Notes: a model not told the origin generated them from the letters alone. DNA of 64,000 nt from an uncultured Bacteroidales bacterium (GCA_905234665.1 CAJOIV010000005.1:1-64000), one strand, 5' to 3'. Positions 1 to 10,067 are shown, numbered from the stretch's first letter. Numbers and translations are program-made.

Positions 1-635
1 TGGGTTGGGAGGGTGAGGTCGCGGGCGACACAGATGAGGGTCTCCGGCGGCATCTTGGTGGCCAGCTCGGCGAGGAGCTTGTTGTTGCGGTAAGGGGTCT
101 CGATGAGTATCTGCGTCTGGTCGTAGCGGAAGATGCCCTGCTCGATGCGCTTGAGGGTTTCCTGCCGCTGCTTGGTGTCGAAGGGGAGGTAGCCGAGGAA
201 GGCGAAGTTCTGCCCGTTGAACCCAGAGGCCATGAGGCCGAGGATGATGGAGCTAGGGCCCACGAGGGGGACCACTTCGATGCTTCGTTGCTGGGCGAGG
301 GCGACGATGCGGGCGCCGGGGTCGGCAATGCAGGGGACTCCGGCTTCGGACATGAGGCCCATGTCGTTCCCTTCGGCGAGGGGCTCCAGGAAGGTGGCCA
401 GGGCTTCGTCGGGGGTGTGTTCGTTGAGTTCGTAGAAGACTGTGTCGTCGAAGCTCGCGGTGTAGCCCATGAGGCGGAGGACGCGGCGGGCCGTGCGGAT
501 GTTCTCGACAATGAAGTGGCGGACACACTCCTCAGTCAGCAACGCTGACAGCTCCCCTAACTTAGGGGAGCAGTTGAGGGCGGCATCTTTGTTGATGTTG
601 CCTAAGGGAGCCGGTATGAGGAACAGTCGGGACAC
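1..635 (-). CDS. RsmI-like SAM-dependent methyltransferase (tetrapyrrole methylase fold), 3' end outside window
   Basis: The product resembles the short Bacteroidota branch of the RsmI family, which methylates 16S rRNA. Visible motifs are an N-terminal LFLIPAPLGN, then FIVENIRTARR, then SEAGVPCIADPG, and VVPLVGPSSIIL, which together form the SAM-binding fold. About 211 residues are visible and the C-terminus is cut by the window edge. The start chosen is GTG at 635; no ATG precedes the conserved N-terminus, and this GTG lies inside a 7-bp repeat array that fills the gap to the upstream giant gene. Between the first strand and FIVEN the protein carries an unusual segment (CSPKLGELS) encoded by a palindromic element at 522-570. 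The family call is firm; the exact rRNA target is not shown by the sequence. Confidence 0.85.
   Translation of the reverse strand, partial: MSRLFLIPAPLGNINKDAALNCSPKLGELSALLTEECVRHFIVENIRTARRVLRLMGYTASFDDTVFYELNEHTPDEALATFLEPLAEGNDMGLMSEAGVPCIADPGARIVALAQQRSIEVVPLVGPSSIILGLMASGFNGQNFAFLGYLPFDTKQRQETLKRIEQGIFRYDQTQILIETPYRNNKLLAELATKMPPETLICVARDLTLPT
522..570. repeat. Palindromic element copy 1, in frame inside the RsmI-like gene
   Basis: It reads GACACACTCCTC, then a hairpin GTCAGC-AAC-GCTGAC, then a second hairpin with arms CTCCCCTAA and TTAGGGGAG. Two related copies are at 55806-55853 and 61552-61602. Here it is translated as part of the methyltransferase without breaking the frame. Confidence 0.85.
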
Positions 636-677
636 TTCTTACTTCTTAGCTCTTAGTTCTTACTTCTTACCTTACCT
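633..677 (-). repeat. Heptamer array (GTAAGAA / CTAAGAA) between giant gene and methyltransferase
   Basis: Read on the minus strand, about five to six copies of GTAAGAA or CTAAGAA run from the stop codon of the giant gene (TAA, part of the first unit) to the GTG start of the methyltransferase (also part of the array). The same family occurs at 15557-15587. Confidence 0.85.
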
Positions 678-3600
678 CAGGAGGGTGACGGTGCCGGTGG
701 CGGTGTGCCAGGCCTCGGGTGAGACGACGTAGGTGTAGCGTATGTGGTAGACATAGGCGCCTTGCTGACAGAGTTGTCCGTTGTGGCGGCCGTCCCAGCC
801 GGCGTGGATGTCGTTGGTGTGGTAGACCAGGAGACCTTCGCGGGTGTATATCCACATCTCGAATTCTCCCACCGACCGGGCGAACACCTTGAAGATCTGG
901 TTGGAGGGCTCGGTGGGTGTGAAGACGTTGGGCACGTAGATGGTGAAGTTGTGGATGGGCACGAGGAGGTAGGCAGTGTCGGTGCAGGTGGGGCTCTTCG
1001 AGACGAGCATCAGGGCCACGCTGTCGGCCTCGCTGGCCGGGGCAGAGTACTGGATGACCTTCTCGTCGCTGTAGTAGGTGCCGTTGACCCACCATTCACG
1101 CTCGGTGTAGTCGATGCTCTTGTCCTCGGCGCGGAACGAGATGTCGTTGGCCTGGACGAACGGGGGAGTGGTCTGGATGGCGGCATGCGGCTGCATGATG
1201 GGCACGAGGGTGTCGGAAGTGAAGACCGAACTGCAGGTGGGCAGGATGTCGTAGTCGACGCTGACGGAGTAGGCCGTGTTGCGGACGGGATGGACAACCA
1301 CTGTGCTCTCGTTCTCCTGTCCACGCAGGGTGAGGTCGTCGGGCTCGGCCCACCAGGAGTAGGTGTGTGCCAGGCCGAGAGTGTCCTCCACAAGGATGGT
1401 GAGGGTGTATTCGTAAGTCTCGCACGAGTGGTTCTCTTCAAGACTGAGGACAGGTCTGGGCAGTTGGATGAGGTCGAGATGGACTGTGCTGTCGCATCCT
1501 TCGGAGGTGCGGCCCCGATAGTCGTAGATGCCGGGGGTGTAGATGACGCTGTCGTGGTAGATGAAGCTGGAGCTGTCGCAGAAGTAGTTGACCGAGTCAA
1601 TCACGATGGAGTAGTTGACCGTGAGGTCGAGGGAGATGATGCTGTCGCACCATTCGTTGGAGGGTGTCGTGTCTCTGGGGAGGTCGGTGGTGGCATAGTA
1701 GACATTGCCGTCGCGCCACAGGAGCGAGTCGCAGGCGCGGTACACCTCCGTGGTTCGGGGACTGATGTAGAGAGTGAGGAGCAGCGTGTCGATGGAAGGA
1801 CATCCGTCGGCGTTGATGTAGCTGTGGGTGTCGACGGCACTGGCGGTGTAGGCCTGCGTCCACCCGCTGGGGTCGTAGAGGGAGAGCCAGGTGTATTGGT
1901 CGCAGGCGGTGTCGACGTAGGTTGTGTCGCTCTTATAGACGATGGTGACCTCGAGGGAGTCGTGGCTCGGGCAACCCCATTGGTTGGTGTAGCGGTGGTG
2001 GTAGAGGCCAGTGGTGTCGAAGAAGAAGTTGATGCTGTCGCGGTTCCAGATGTAGTAGTCGCACACCGGTCCGACGACAAACAGGGTGTCGCTGTTGGTG
2101 TGGATGGTGAGGTCGAGGGTCACGGTGCTGTCGCAGCCGTGGACGGTGAGGGTGTCGAAGGGGTAGGTGCCGGTAGTGGTGTAGAGCGAGTCGTGCCACA
2201 GGACCGAGTCGCAGACCTCGAGGGTGTCCTGCCCGTTGTGGTTGGCATAGAAGAGGGTGAGGAAGAGCGTGTCGTAGTTCTGGCAGACGTTCTCGGGAAC
2301 CATGTAGGGACCATAGACCTTGGTGCCCGAAGTGTTGTAGGCGGTGCGGTTGCGCGGCCATACGTAGATGTCGCAGTCAGTGACGTACCAGACGGAGTCG
2401 ACCGGCTGGTCGATGGTGAGCGAGAGGGTGTCATGGCTGGGGCAGCCTTCGGCGGTGAGGTAGGCGGTGTCGAACACCCCGCTGAAGGTGTAGGTGATGT
2501 CGGCCCGCTGCCAGTAGAATGTCTTGCACGACTGGCGGTAGATGTGGCTGCTGGTGTTGTGGTTCACCGTCAGGATCAGGCTATCGGTCGAGGGGCATCC
2601 CACGTCGTTGATGTAGGGGTAGACATAGGTTCCCGAAGTGCGGTAGGTAATGGCGGTGGTGGCGTTGTACTGTCGCACCAGCGAGTCGCACACCGTGGTG
2701 TCGAACCGCACGTTGCTGTTGTAACGCACGGTCAGGAACAGCGTGTCGGTCGAGGGACAGCCCGCCGCTGTGGAGTAGTCGTTCAGGTAGATGCCCGACT
2801 GGGTGAAGGTGGTGTCGTGACCATGGTTGCTCCAGGTGTAGCTGTCGCAGACATCGGCGGTGAAGGCCGAGTCGGTATTGTAGTTGACCGTCAGCTGCAG
2901 CGTGTCGGTCGAGGGGCAACCGTCGGCTGTCAGGTAGTCGTGATGGTAGCGGCCCGAACCCGTGTAGACGGTGTCCAGCCCATGGTTCACCCAATGGAAC
3001 GTGTCGCACGCAGACTCACTGTACAGCGTGTTGGTGTTGTGGTAGATGGTCAGGTACAGGGTGTCGACATTCTGGCACACGCTGTCGGCGTTCATGTAGG
3101 TGCGGTAGTAGGTGCCCGTACTGTTGTAGGCGGTGTGGTTCAGCATCCATACGTACATGTCGCACGCCGTATCGGCATAGCCTGTGTTGGTGTTGTAGTG
3201 GATGGTGAGGCTCAGGCTGTCGGTCGAGAGGCATCCTGCGGCATTGATGTAGTCGGTGGTGGTGTTGATGCTGAAGGTGTAGGTGATGCTGTCCGAAGGC
3301 CAGTAGTACTGGTCGCAGGCCTCCACCACATAGACGCTGTCGCTGTTGTGGCGGATGGTGAGGTGCAGCGTGTCGACAGAGGGGCATCCGACGGCATTGA
3401 TATAAGGGTTGGTAAAGTCGCCGTGGGTGGTGTAAACGAGCACGCTGTCGTGGTTTCTCCAGACAAAGGTGTCGCACGAGCTTTCCACGTAGGCGGTGTT
3501 GCTGTTATACCGCAGGGTCAGTCGCAGCGTGTCGACCGAGGGGCATCCTTCGGCGGTGTTGTAGCCGTTGTAGTACACCCCGCCCTGAGTGTATCTGTTC

Positions 3601-6600
3601 ACCGTGCCGTGGTTGTGCCAAGTGTAGCTGTCGCAGGAGTCAACGTCGAAGGCGGTGTTTGTGTTGTGGTTGACGGTGAGGTACAGCGTGTCGGCGCTCG
3701 GGCAGCCGTCAGCGGTCAGGTAGCCGTTGATGTAGGTGCCCGTCGAGTCGAAGCCCATCGTGTTGCCGTGGTTGTACCATGTGTAGTTGTCGCAGGCCGT
3801 CATTGTGTAGGCCGTATTGGTATTGTGGTTCACCGTCAGGTGCAGCGTGTCGGCCGAGGGGCAGCCCGCAGTGTTGAGATAAGTGTGGTACCAGTCGCCG
3901 GAGGTGAAATAGTCCTGGTGATGGTCGTGGCAGTCCCAATGGAAGCTGTCGCACGCCGTCTCGGTGAAGGCCAGATGGCTGCTGTAGCGGATGGTGAGGT
4001 AGAGGGTGTCCACGCTGGGGCAGCCCGCCGCCGTGTTGTACTCATGCAGGACGGTGCAGGAGGCTGTGAGTGTGGTGTCCCAGCCGTGGTTGTGCCAAGT
4101 GTAGCTGTCGCAGGAGTCCACGGTGAAGGATGTGCTCGTATTGTAGTTCACGGACAGGTGCAGGGTGTCGGCCGAGGGGCAGTTGTACTCGTTGGTGTAG
4201 TTGTGGAAATAGGTTCCTGAGGAGTCCAGGTCCATTTGGATGTCGTGGCAGCGCCAGGTGAAGGTGTCGCACACCGTCTCGTTGAACACGAGGTGCGAGC
4301 TGGGGTTCACTGTCAGGTAGAGGGTGTCCACGCTGGGGCAGCCCACGGCATTGCTGTAGGAGTAATAGTCCGTCAGTGAACGGTTGTAGAGGTAGTTGTT
4401 GCGCGGCCACAGGTACTGGTCGCACGCTGTCACCGTGTAGGGGGTGTTGCTGTTGTAGCGCACCGTCAGGTTCAGCGTCACGAGGCTGTCGCACCCTGCC
4501 ATGTTGTTGATGGTGGCCTGGGCTGTGTGGTTGTCGGCGGTGTAGAGGTTGCCGTCCAGCCACCGCAGGCTGTCGCACACATTCTGCTGGTCCACACCCA
4601 TGGTGCTGTAGCGCACGGTGAGGTTGAGGGTGACGATGCTGTCGCAGCCGTCGGTGTTGACATCCTCCCACCGTGCCGAGTTGGTGTTGGCGTAGTAGGT
4701 GGTTCCATGCCACAGCAGGCTGTCGCACACGTTCTGGGTGTCTGTGATATGGTCGCTGTGGTACACCGTCAGGTTGAGTGTCAGCAGTGAATCGCACATC
4801 TCGCTGTTGGTCAGGTGCACGGTGTCGCGGTTGTTCGATGCGTAGTAGGTCATGCTGTTCTTGGCCCACAAGAAGCTGTCGCACGAGCTCTGCAGGTCGA
4901 TGCCCGTCGAGCTGTGACGTATCGTCAGGTGCAGGTGTGACGTGCTGTCGCAGTGACCCACCACCGTGTAGAGGTGCTGGACAGGCGTCGTGGTGCTTGC
5001 CGTGTAGGTCACACCGTCAGTCCAGGTGTAGGTGTCGCAAGTGTCGTGCACGTCGTTGTACACGCTGGTGTAGTCAATGGTCAGGTGCAACGTGATGGTC
5101 GAGTCGCATCCCACGGCGTTGGTGATGACCTCGGGGTAGACCGTCGAGTTGGTGTATGTGTTGCCGCGGAAGGTGTAACTATCGCAGGCGATGACGTTGG
5201 TGTCGAGCGAGGTGCTGCGACGGATGGTCAGATTCAGATGTGCTACCGAGTCGCACCCCACCGTGTTGCCGCCCGGCACCTGCCAGGTGGGTGTCGTGGT
5301 GCTGGTGCTGTAGGTGTTGCCGTCACCCAAGGTCCAGGTGAAACGGTCGCAATAGTCGGCGGTATCCGTCCGCGACGTGCTGTAACGGATGGTCAGGTTC
5401 AGCGTTGCCGTGCTGTCGCACCCTGCAGCATTCAGGGTATGGTATGTCGGCGTCGAGGTCGAGGCAGTGTGGGTTGTCCCGTGCCACGTGTAGCTGTCGC
5501 ATTCGTTATGAACATCCACCGCCGTCGTGCTGTAGCGCACCGTCAGGTGCAGCCGAGCTGTCGAGTCGCACCCCACGGCGTTCACGGTGTCGAACTGAGG
5601 CGTCGAGGTCGAGGCTGTGTAGGTTGTTCCATGCCATGTGTAGGTGTCGCACACATTGGGAGTCAGCGTGCTGTCTGTGCTCCGGCGCACCGTCAGGTGC
5701 AGCGTCAGGTTAGAGTCGCATCCCACGGCGTTGGCATTATTCAGCGTGTGGCTGTATCTGTTGCTCGACGTGTAATACAGTCCTGTGGCGTCCCATAGGA
5801 AGCTGTCGCACACATTCTCAGTCCTCGAACTACTCGTACTGTAGCGCACCGTCAGTGTCAGGTTCTCTGTCGAGTCGCATCCCACGGAGTTGCCCCCTCT
5901 ATGGGTGTAGCTGTCAGTTCCCGTAGCGGTGTACGTCCTTCCGTGCCAAGTGTAGCTGTCGCAGACATCGGCCGTGTGGCTCGATGAGGTGCTGTAGTTC
6001 ACGGTCAGGTTCAGTGTCACCACCGAGTCGCAGCCATAGGAGGTCTGCAAGGTGTCGCGGACGCCGAAGGCGGTGCTGGTGTAGGTTTGGCCGTTGACGT
6101 TCCAGGTGTAGCTGTCGCATGCTGTGCGGTTCAGCACTGTGTTCTCGTCGCTGTGGTGGATGGTGAGACTCAGCACCACCGTGCTGTCGCAGTCCCATTG
6201 GTCGGTGAAGGTGTGGAACTTGGTGCCGCTGAGGTAATACATGGTTCCGGCCCAGTAGAAGCTGTCGCATGCCACCTGTGAGGGATAGTAGGTTCCAGGC
6301 TGGTGGATGGTCAGGTGCAGCGTCGTGATGGAGTCGCACCCTGCCACACTTTGCCGTATGCAGGTGTCTGTCGTGTTGTTTGTGTAGTAGATTCTCCCGT
6401 TCCATGTGCATCGTTGGCAGCTGTCCACGTAGTCCGTCACCCGTATCGTGGCGTCCATGGTCAGCGACAGGTGTTCCACGCTGTCGCATCCCATGGCATT
6501 CACCGTGTGCCAGTCGACGGTGGTGTCGGTCGAGTAGGAGACCCCGTGCCAGACATAGTGGTCGCATCCGTGGACCGTCATAGTGCTCTCGCTGCTGTGG

Positions 6601-9600
6601 CGCACCGTCAGGTGCAGCGTCAGGTTCGAGTCGCACCCTGCGGCGTTGGTGAGGAGCGCGGTCGGGTTGGCACTGGCGGTATAGAGGGCTCCCGTGGCAT
6701 CCCAACGGAAGGAGTCGCACACATCCTCGATGCGGACGCTGGAGGTGCTGCGGCGGATGGTGAGGTTGAGTTCCTCTGTCGAGTCGCATCCTGCGGCGTT
6801 GGGGATGGGGTATGTGTAGTGGAAACGGCCGCCGTCGGTGTAGGGGGTGCCATGCCAGGTGTAGCTGTCGCACACATTCTCTGTCAGGTTGTTCGTGGTG
6901 CTGTAGCGCACTGTCAGGTGCAGCGTCACGGACGAGTCGCACCCGTGTGTCGTTTGTGTATGGTAGGGATAATCGCCAGAGGCGTTATAGGGAGTGCCAT
7001 TCCACACCAGACTGTCGCACACGTTGCGAGTGTCGCTTCCCGTCAGGTCACTGTGGTACACCGTCAGATGTAGCGTGATGGTCGAGTCGCAGCCTTCCAC
7101 AGTCCGCTGTACAGCTGTCTGGGTCGTGCTGCTCGTGAAGGGCCCGTATGTGTGCATCCCTGAACCGTCGGCGTCGGTTGTTGTCCAGGTGTATGTATCG
7201 CAAGCCTGTTGGACGTCTGTCGTGTTGAACGAGTAGTGAATCGTCAGCGGGAGTGTCACAATACTGTCGCACGCAGAGCCGTTGGTCAGTGTGTCGCGGT
7301 AGATTCCGCTCACCGTGTATGTCATTCCGTCTGTAGGCCACAGGTAGCTGTCGCACCGTGTCACCGCAGGCAGTGTCGTCCGGCTGCTCTTGCGCACGGT
7401 CAGATCCAGCCGCACTGTCGAGTCGCACCCTGCTGCATTGTTGCCTGCATCGTATAGGGCGGTGTGGTTGTCCGAAGTGTATGTCTGCCCGTTTATCCAG
7501 GTGTATCGGTCGCAGACGCTGTGGACATCGACAGCCACTGTGCTGTGGCGCACGACGAGGTTGAGCGTTGTCGTCGAGTCGCAGCCCCGGGCGTTGGTGG
7601 TGTGGTAGGTGGCCGTGTTGTTGGTGGCGGTATAGAGGGTGCCGTGCCAGCGCATGCTGTCACACACGTTGTAGGAGTCTGTCGCAGTGGTGCTGTAGTT
7701 CACCGTCAGACGGAGGGTGACCACCGAGTCGCACCCTGCGGCGTTGGTCTCCGTGAAGGTGGGCGTGTTGGTCGAAGCGGTGTAGAGGGTGCCATGCCAG
7801 CGGAGGCTGTCGCAGACGCGCTGCACATCGGTGCCCACGTTGCTGCGGCGGATGGTGAGGTCGAGCGTGCAGGTCGAGTCGCAGCCGTGCACCGTGGTGG
7901 TGTGGTAGGGGTAGTGGCCCGAGGTGGTGTAGCGTGTGCCGTTCCAGGTGAAGCTGTCGCATTCGTTGGCGGTCGCCGTACCGCTGTGGTCTGCATGCCA
8001 TATCGTCAAGTGCAGCGTTGTCGTGGAGTCGCATCCCGCGGCATTCAGGCAGTGGTAGGTCGGCGTTGTCGTGGAAGCGTTGTATGTGCCTCCGTGCCAT
8101 GTGTAGCTCTCGCAGGCATCCACATTCTCGATAGCGCTGTTGCTGTGGTTGATGATGAGGTTCAGGGTCACCAGCGAGTCGCATCCGTGCACAGTGCTCA
8201 GGTGATACTGTGCACTGTTGTTCGAGGCGGTGTATGTCACACCGTCAATCCAACGGTAACTGTCACAGGCAGTATGGGGGTCTGTCGCCGTCTGGTCGTG
8301 GTGGATGGTGAGGACGAGAACGTCCAGCGAGTCGCACCCGAAACGGTTGACGAGGGTGTCGGTGTCGATGGTCGAGGAGGTGTAGGTCTTGCCGTGCCAG
8401 GTGTAGCTGTTGCAGGTCTCCACCCTCGTCGTGTCGGTGTTGTAGCTGATTATCGAGAGGTGCAGCCGCATCGTGCTGTCGCATCCCACGGCATTTGTCG
8501 TGTGCTCTTCCAGGTCGCGTGTCCCCAGACTCGTGTACGTCACGCCATTCACGGGCCACAGGTAAGAATAGCATGCAATGACCGTGTCTCTCCGCTCTGT
8601 GCTGTAGTTCACGGTCAGGTTCAGCGTTACCGTCGAGTCGCACTGGTCGCTGTTCGTAAACACCACCGTCGGCGTAGTCGTCGAGGCTGTGTAATTGTGT
8701 CCGTCAATCCACGTGTAGCTGTCGCAGGCTGTCTGCACATCGGTGCCGCTGTTCGAATAACGCACGTCCAGATGCAGCGTGTCTTCCGAGGAGCATCCGG
8801 CTGCATTCGTGTAAGGGTGGGTGTACAAGCCCGAGACCGTGTAGGTCTGGCTCCATCCGTTGTTGCTCCATTGGTAGCTGTCGCATGCCCGTTGGTTATA
8901 GGCATTGTGTGTGCTGTTGCGCACCGTCAGGCTCAGGGTCATCAACGAGTCGCACCCCACCGTGTTCGGAATGGTGTCACGATACGTCCCTGTCGAAGTA
9001 TAGAGACCGCCCATCCAGCGCATGCTGTCGCACACATTCTCGCTGAAAAGCGCGCTCGTGCTGTGGCGCACCGTGAGGTCGAGGGTCACGAGTGAGTCGC
9101 AGTTGTGCACCGTCCTGAAATGGTGGTCGGCCACTGTGCTGGAGGTGTAGGTGTGCCCTGCCCATGTATAGCGGTCGCAAACGTTCTGTGTGTCTGTCAA
9201 GGTATCGCCGTACCACACGGTGAGGTTCAGCACGATTGTGGAATCACAACCGTCGACGTTGAGCGTGTGGACGGTGTCGGACGTGGAAGATGTATACACA
9301 CGCGGCACAGGATCGATATTCAGTACCCAAGGTATGGGCCAAGAAAACGTGTTGCAGTTTTCGAGGGTGTACACCTTCTCTGTACTGTGGCCACGGACGG
9401 TAAGGCTGAGGAAGTAGACGGAATCGCATCCGTCGACACTGTAGATGTTCTCGTTCTGGACCATCGAGTAGTTGCCCGCATAGGATTGTGTGTACCAGCG
9501 GCCACGGAACTCGATAGAGTCACATTCTGGCAGCGGCGTATAGGTGGCGTAGCCAAGGCGCTTCACCGTGAGGTGCAACGACACCAGACTGTCGCGGGTG

Positions 9601-9875
9601 AAGTTGTCGTTGTAGCAAAGGATGGGAGTCTTCACCACACTGGCACTCTCACGGTGGCCATTCCAAGTATAGTACTCGCATGCACGGACATACATGTCGT
9701 AGACTCTGTGCGGCTGTCCTGCAATGACAGAGTCCCTCGAATAGACCATCGAGTCTATCACCGAGGTGCCAAGACTGCCGTCGCCAATATGCGCAGACTG
9801 GGCAGTGACAGCCTCAAACGAAAAGAATAATGCCGCAAAAAGCATTATCTGCCTATATGTTTTCATGACTTTCAT
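672..9875 (-). CDS. Giant T9SS type B secreted protein with about 53 Cys-containing repeat modules
   Basis: The protein has 3067 residues. It starts with a signal peptide (residues 4-26, MKTYRQIMLFAALFFSFEAV, then TAQ). By hand count about 53 modules of roughly 53 residues follow to about residue 2880. Each has a motif like CDSYTW near its start and GCDSTxTLxLTV near its end, so each carries two Cys and would be expected to form a disulfide in the oxidised cell exterior. Modules 1-34 mostly end GCDS; modules 35-51 mostly end GCPSxDTL, so two sub-families form blocks. The last 90 residues (IYVPNVFTP, WDGRHNGQ, GTVTLLR) match the gliding-motility/CHU_C type B sorting domain, so export by T9SS and surface attachment or release is expected. 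No enzyme domain is seen; an adhesin or surface stalk is an inference. ATG at 9866 is an alternative start. Confidence 0.9.
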   Translation of the reverse strand: MKVMKTYRQIMLFAALFFSFEAVTAQSAHIGDGSLGTSVIDSMVYSRDSVIAGQPHRVYDMYVRACEYYTWNGHRESASVVKTPILCYNDNFTRDSLVSLHLTVKRLGYATYTPLPECDSIEFRGRWYTQSYAGNYSMVQNENIYSVDGCDSVYFLSLTVRGHSTEKVYTLENCNTFSWPIPWVLNIDPVPRVYTSSTSDTVHTLNVDGCDSTIVLNLTVWYGDTLTDTQNVCDRYTWAGHTYTSSTVADHHFRTVHNCDSLVTLDLTVRHSTSALFSENVCDSMRWMGGLYTSTGTYRDTIPNTVGCDSLMTLSLTVRNSTHNAYNQRACDSYQWSNNGWSQTYTVSGLYTHPYTNAAGCSSEDTLHLDVRYSNSGTDVQTACDSYTWIDGHNYTASTTTPTVVFTNSDQCDSTVTLNLTVNYSTERRDTVIACYSYLWPVNGVTYTSLGTRDLEEHTTNAVGCDSTMRLHLSIISYNTDTTRVETCNSYTWHGKTYTSSTIDTDTLVNRFGCDSLDVLVLTIHHDQTATDPHTACDSYRWIDGVTYTASNNSAQYHLSTVHGCDSLVTLNLIINHSNSAIENVDACESYTWHGGTYNASTTTPTYHCLNAAGCDSTTTLHLTIWHADHSGTATANECDSFTWNGTRYTTSGHYPYHTTTVHGCDSTCTLDLTIRRSNVGTDVQRVCDSLRWHGTLYTASTNTPTFTETNAAGCDSVVTLRLTVNYSTTATDSYNVCDSMRWHGTLYTATNNTATYHTTNARGCDSTTTLNLVVRHSTVAVDVHSVCDRYTWINGQTYTSDNHTALYDAGNNAAGCDSTVRLDLTVRKSSRTTLPAVTRCDSYLWPTDGMTYTVSGIYRDTLTNGSACDSIVTLPLTIHYSFNTTDVQQACDTYTWTTTDADGSGMHTYGPFTSSTTQTAVQRTVEGCDSTITLHLTVYHSDLTGSDTRNVCDSLVWNGTPYNASGDYPYHTQTTHGCDSSVTLHLTVRYSTTNNLTENVCDSYTWHGTPYTDGGRFHYTYPIPNAAGCDSTEELNLTIRRSTSSVRIEDVCDSFRWDATGALYTASANPTALLTNAAGCDSNLTLHLTVRHSSESTMTVHGCDHYVWHGVSYSTDTTVDWHTVNAMGCDSVEHLSLTMDATIRVTDYVDSCQRCTWNGRIYYTNNTTDTCIRQSVAGCDSITTLHLTIHQPGTYYPSQVACDSFYWAGTMYYLSGTKFHTFTDQWDCDSTVVLSLTIHHSDENTVLNRTACDSYTWNVNGQTYTSTAFGVRDTLQTSYGCDSVVTLNLTVNYSTSSSHTADVCDSYTWHGRTYTATGTDSYTHRGGNSVGCDSTENLTLTVRYSTSSSRTENVCDSFLWDATGLYYTSSNRYSHTLNNANAVGCDSNLTLHLTVRRSTDSTLTPNVCDTYTWHGTTYTASTSTPQFDTVNAVGCDSTARLHLTVRYSTTAVDVHNECDSYTWHGTTHTASTSTPTYHTLNAAGCDSTATLNLTIRYSTSRTDTADYCDRFTWTLGDGNTYSTSTTTPTWQVPGGNTVGCDSVAHLNLTIRRSTSLDTNVIACDSYTFRGNTYTNSTVYPEVITNAVGCDSTITLHLTIDYTSVYNDVHDTCDTYTWTDGVTYTASTTTPVQHLYTVVGHCDSTSHLHLTIRHSSTGIDLQSSCDSFLWAKNSMTYYASNNRDTVHLTNSEMCDSLLTLNLTVYHSDHITDTQNVCDSLLWHGTTYYANTNSARWEDVNTDGCDSIVTLNLTVRYSTMGVDQQNVCDSLRWLDGNLYTADNHTAQATINNMAGCDSLVTLNLTVRYNSNTPYTVTACDQYLWPRNNYLYNRSLTDYYSYSNAVGCPSVDTLYLTVNPSSHLVFNETVCDTFTWRCHDIQMDLDSSGTYFHNYTNEYNCPSADTLHLSVNYNTSTSFTVDSCDSYTWHNHGWDTTLTASCTVLHEYNTAAGCPSVDTLYLTIRYSSHLAFTETACDSFHWDCHDHHQDYFTSGDWYHTYLNTAGCPSADTLHLTVNHNTNTAYTMTACDNYTWYNHGNTMGFDSTGTYINGYLTADGCPSADTLYLTVNHNTNTAFDVDSCDSYTWHNHGTVNRYTQGGVYYNGYNTAEGCPSVDTLRLTLRYNSNTAYVESSCDTFVWRNHDSVLVYTTHGDFTNPYINAVGCPSVDTLHLTIRHNSDSVYVVEACDQYYWPSDSITYTFSINTTTDYINAAGCLSTDSLSLTIHYNTNTGYADTACDMYVWMLNHTAYNSTGTYYRTYMNADSVCQNVDTLYLTIYHNTNTLYSESACDTFHWVNHGLDTVYTGSGRYHHDYLTADGCPSTDTLQLTVNYNTDSAFTADVCDSYTWSNHGHDTTFTQSGIYLNDYSTAAGCPSTDTLFLTVRYNSNVRFDTTVCDSLVRQYNATTAITYRTSGTYVYPYINDVGCPSTDSLILTVNHNTSSHIYRQSCKTFYWQRADITYTFSGVFDTAYLTAEGCPSHDTLSLTIDQPVDSVWYVTDCDIYVWPRNRTAYNTSGTKVYGPYMVPENVCQNYDTLFLTLFYANHNGQDTLEVCDSVLWHDSLYTTTGTYPFDTLTVHGCDSTVTLDLTIHTNSDTLFVVGPVCDYYIWNRDSINFFFDTTGLYHHRYTNQWGCPSHDSLEVTIVYKSDTTYVDTACDQYTWLSLYDPSGWTQAYTASAVDTHSYINADGCPSIDTLLLTLYISPRTTEVYRACDSLLWRDGNVYYATTDLPRDTTPSNEWCDSIISLDLTVNYSIVIDSVNYFCDSSSFIYHDSVIYTPGIYDYRGRTSEGCDSTVHLDLIQLPRPVLSLEENHSCETYEYTLTILVEDTLGLAHTYSWWAEPDDLTLRGQENESTVVVHPVRNTAYSVSVDYDILPTCSSVFTSDTLVPIMQPHAAIQTTPPFVQANDISFRAEDKSIDYTEREWWVNGTYYSDEKVIQYSAPASEADSVALMLVSKSPTCTDTAYLLVPIHNFTIYVPNVFTPTEPSNQIFKVFARSVGEFEMWIYTREGLLVYHTNDIHAGWDGRHNGQLCQQGAYVYHIRYTYVVSPEAWHTATGTVTLLR

Positions 9876-9957
9876 GATAGAGTACTTTTTTATATTCTAT
9901 TTCTGTATAACGTTTTACATGTCCTATGGGCACAATCTCCCCATAGATATGGCAAAG

Positions 9958-9965
9958 CAAAGATA
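9958..9965 (-). promoter_or_regulatory. Bacteroidota -7 element upstream of the giant gene
   Basis: On the minus strand this reads TATCTTTG, the TAnnTTTG consensus of the Bacteroidota housekeeping sigma factor, about 80 bp before the start codon. No clear -33 TTTG is seen at the usual distance. Confidence 0.6.
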
Positions 9966-10008
9966 CGAATATTTTTTTATATAGGAAATTATTTTGCCCG
10001 CAGGAATG

Positions 10009-10049
10009 AAAAAAAGCCTAACGCGACCAACGTTGCGTCAGGCTTTTTT
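10009..10049 (-). terminator. Rho-independent terminator after the pseudouridine synthase gene
   Basis: Complementary arms AAAAAAGCCTAACGC and GCGTCAGGCTTTTTT form a hairpin with a T-run on the minus strand. It lies just after the stop of the minus-strand gene at 10068 and before the promoter of the giant gene. Confidence 0.8.
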
Positions 10050-10067
10050 GTCTGGTACTGGACTCGT

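Noticed and set aside
744-4220. Long plus-strand reading frame of 1158 codons opposite the giant gene
   Set aside because: It is antisense to the repeat modules, is rich in Val and Gly through the complement of their codons, and has no known domain. The minus-strand gene has a signal peptide and a sorting domain, so it is the real one.
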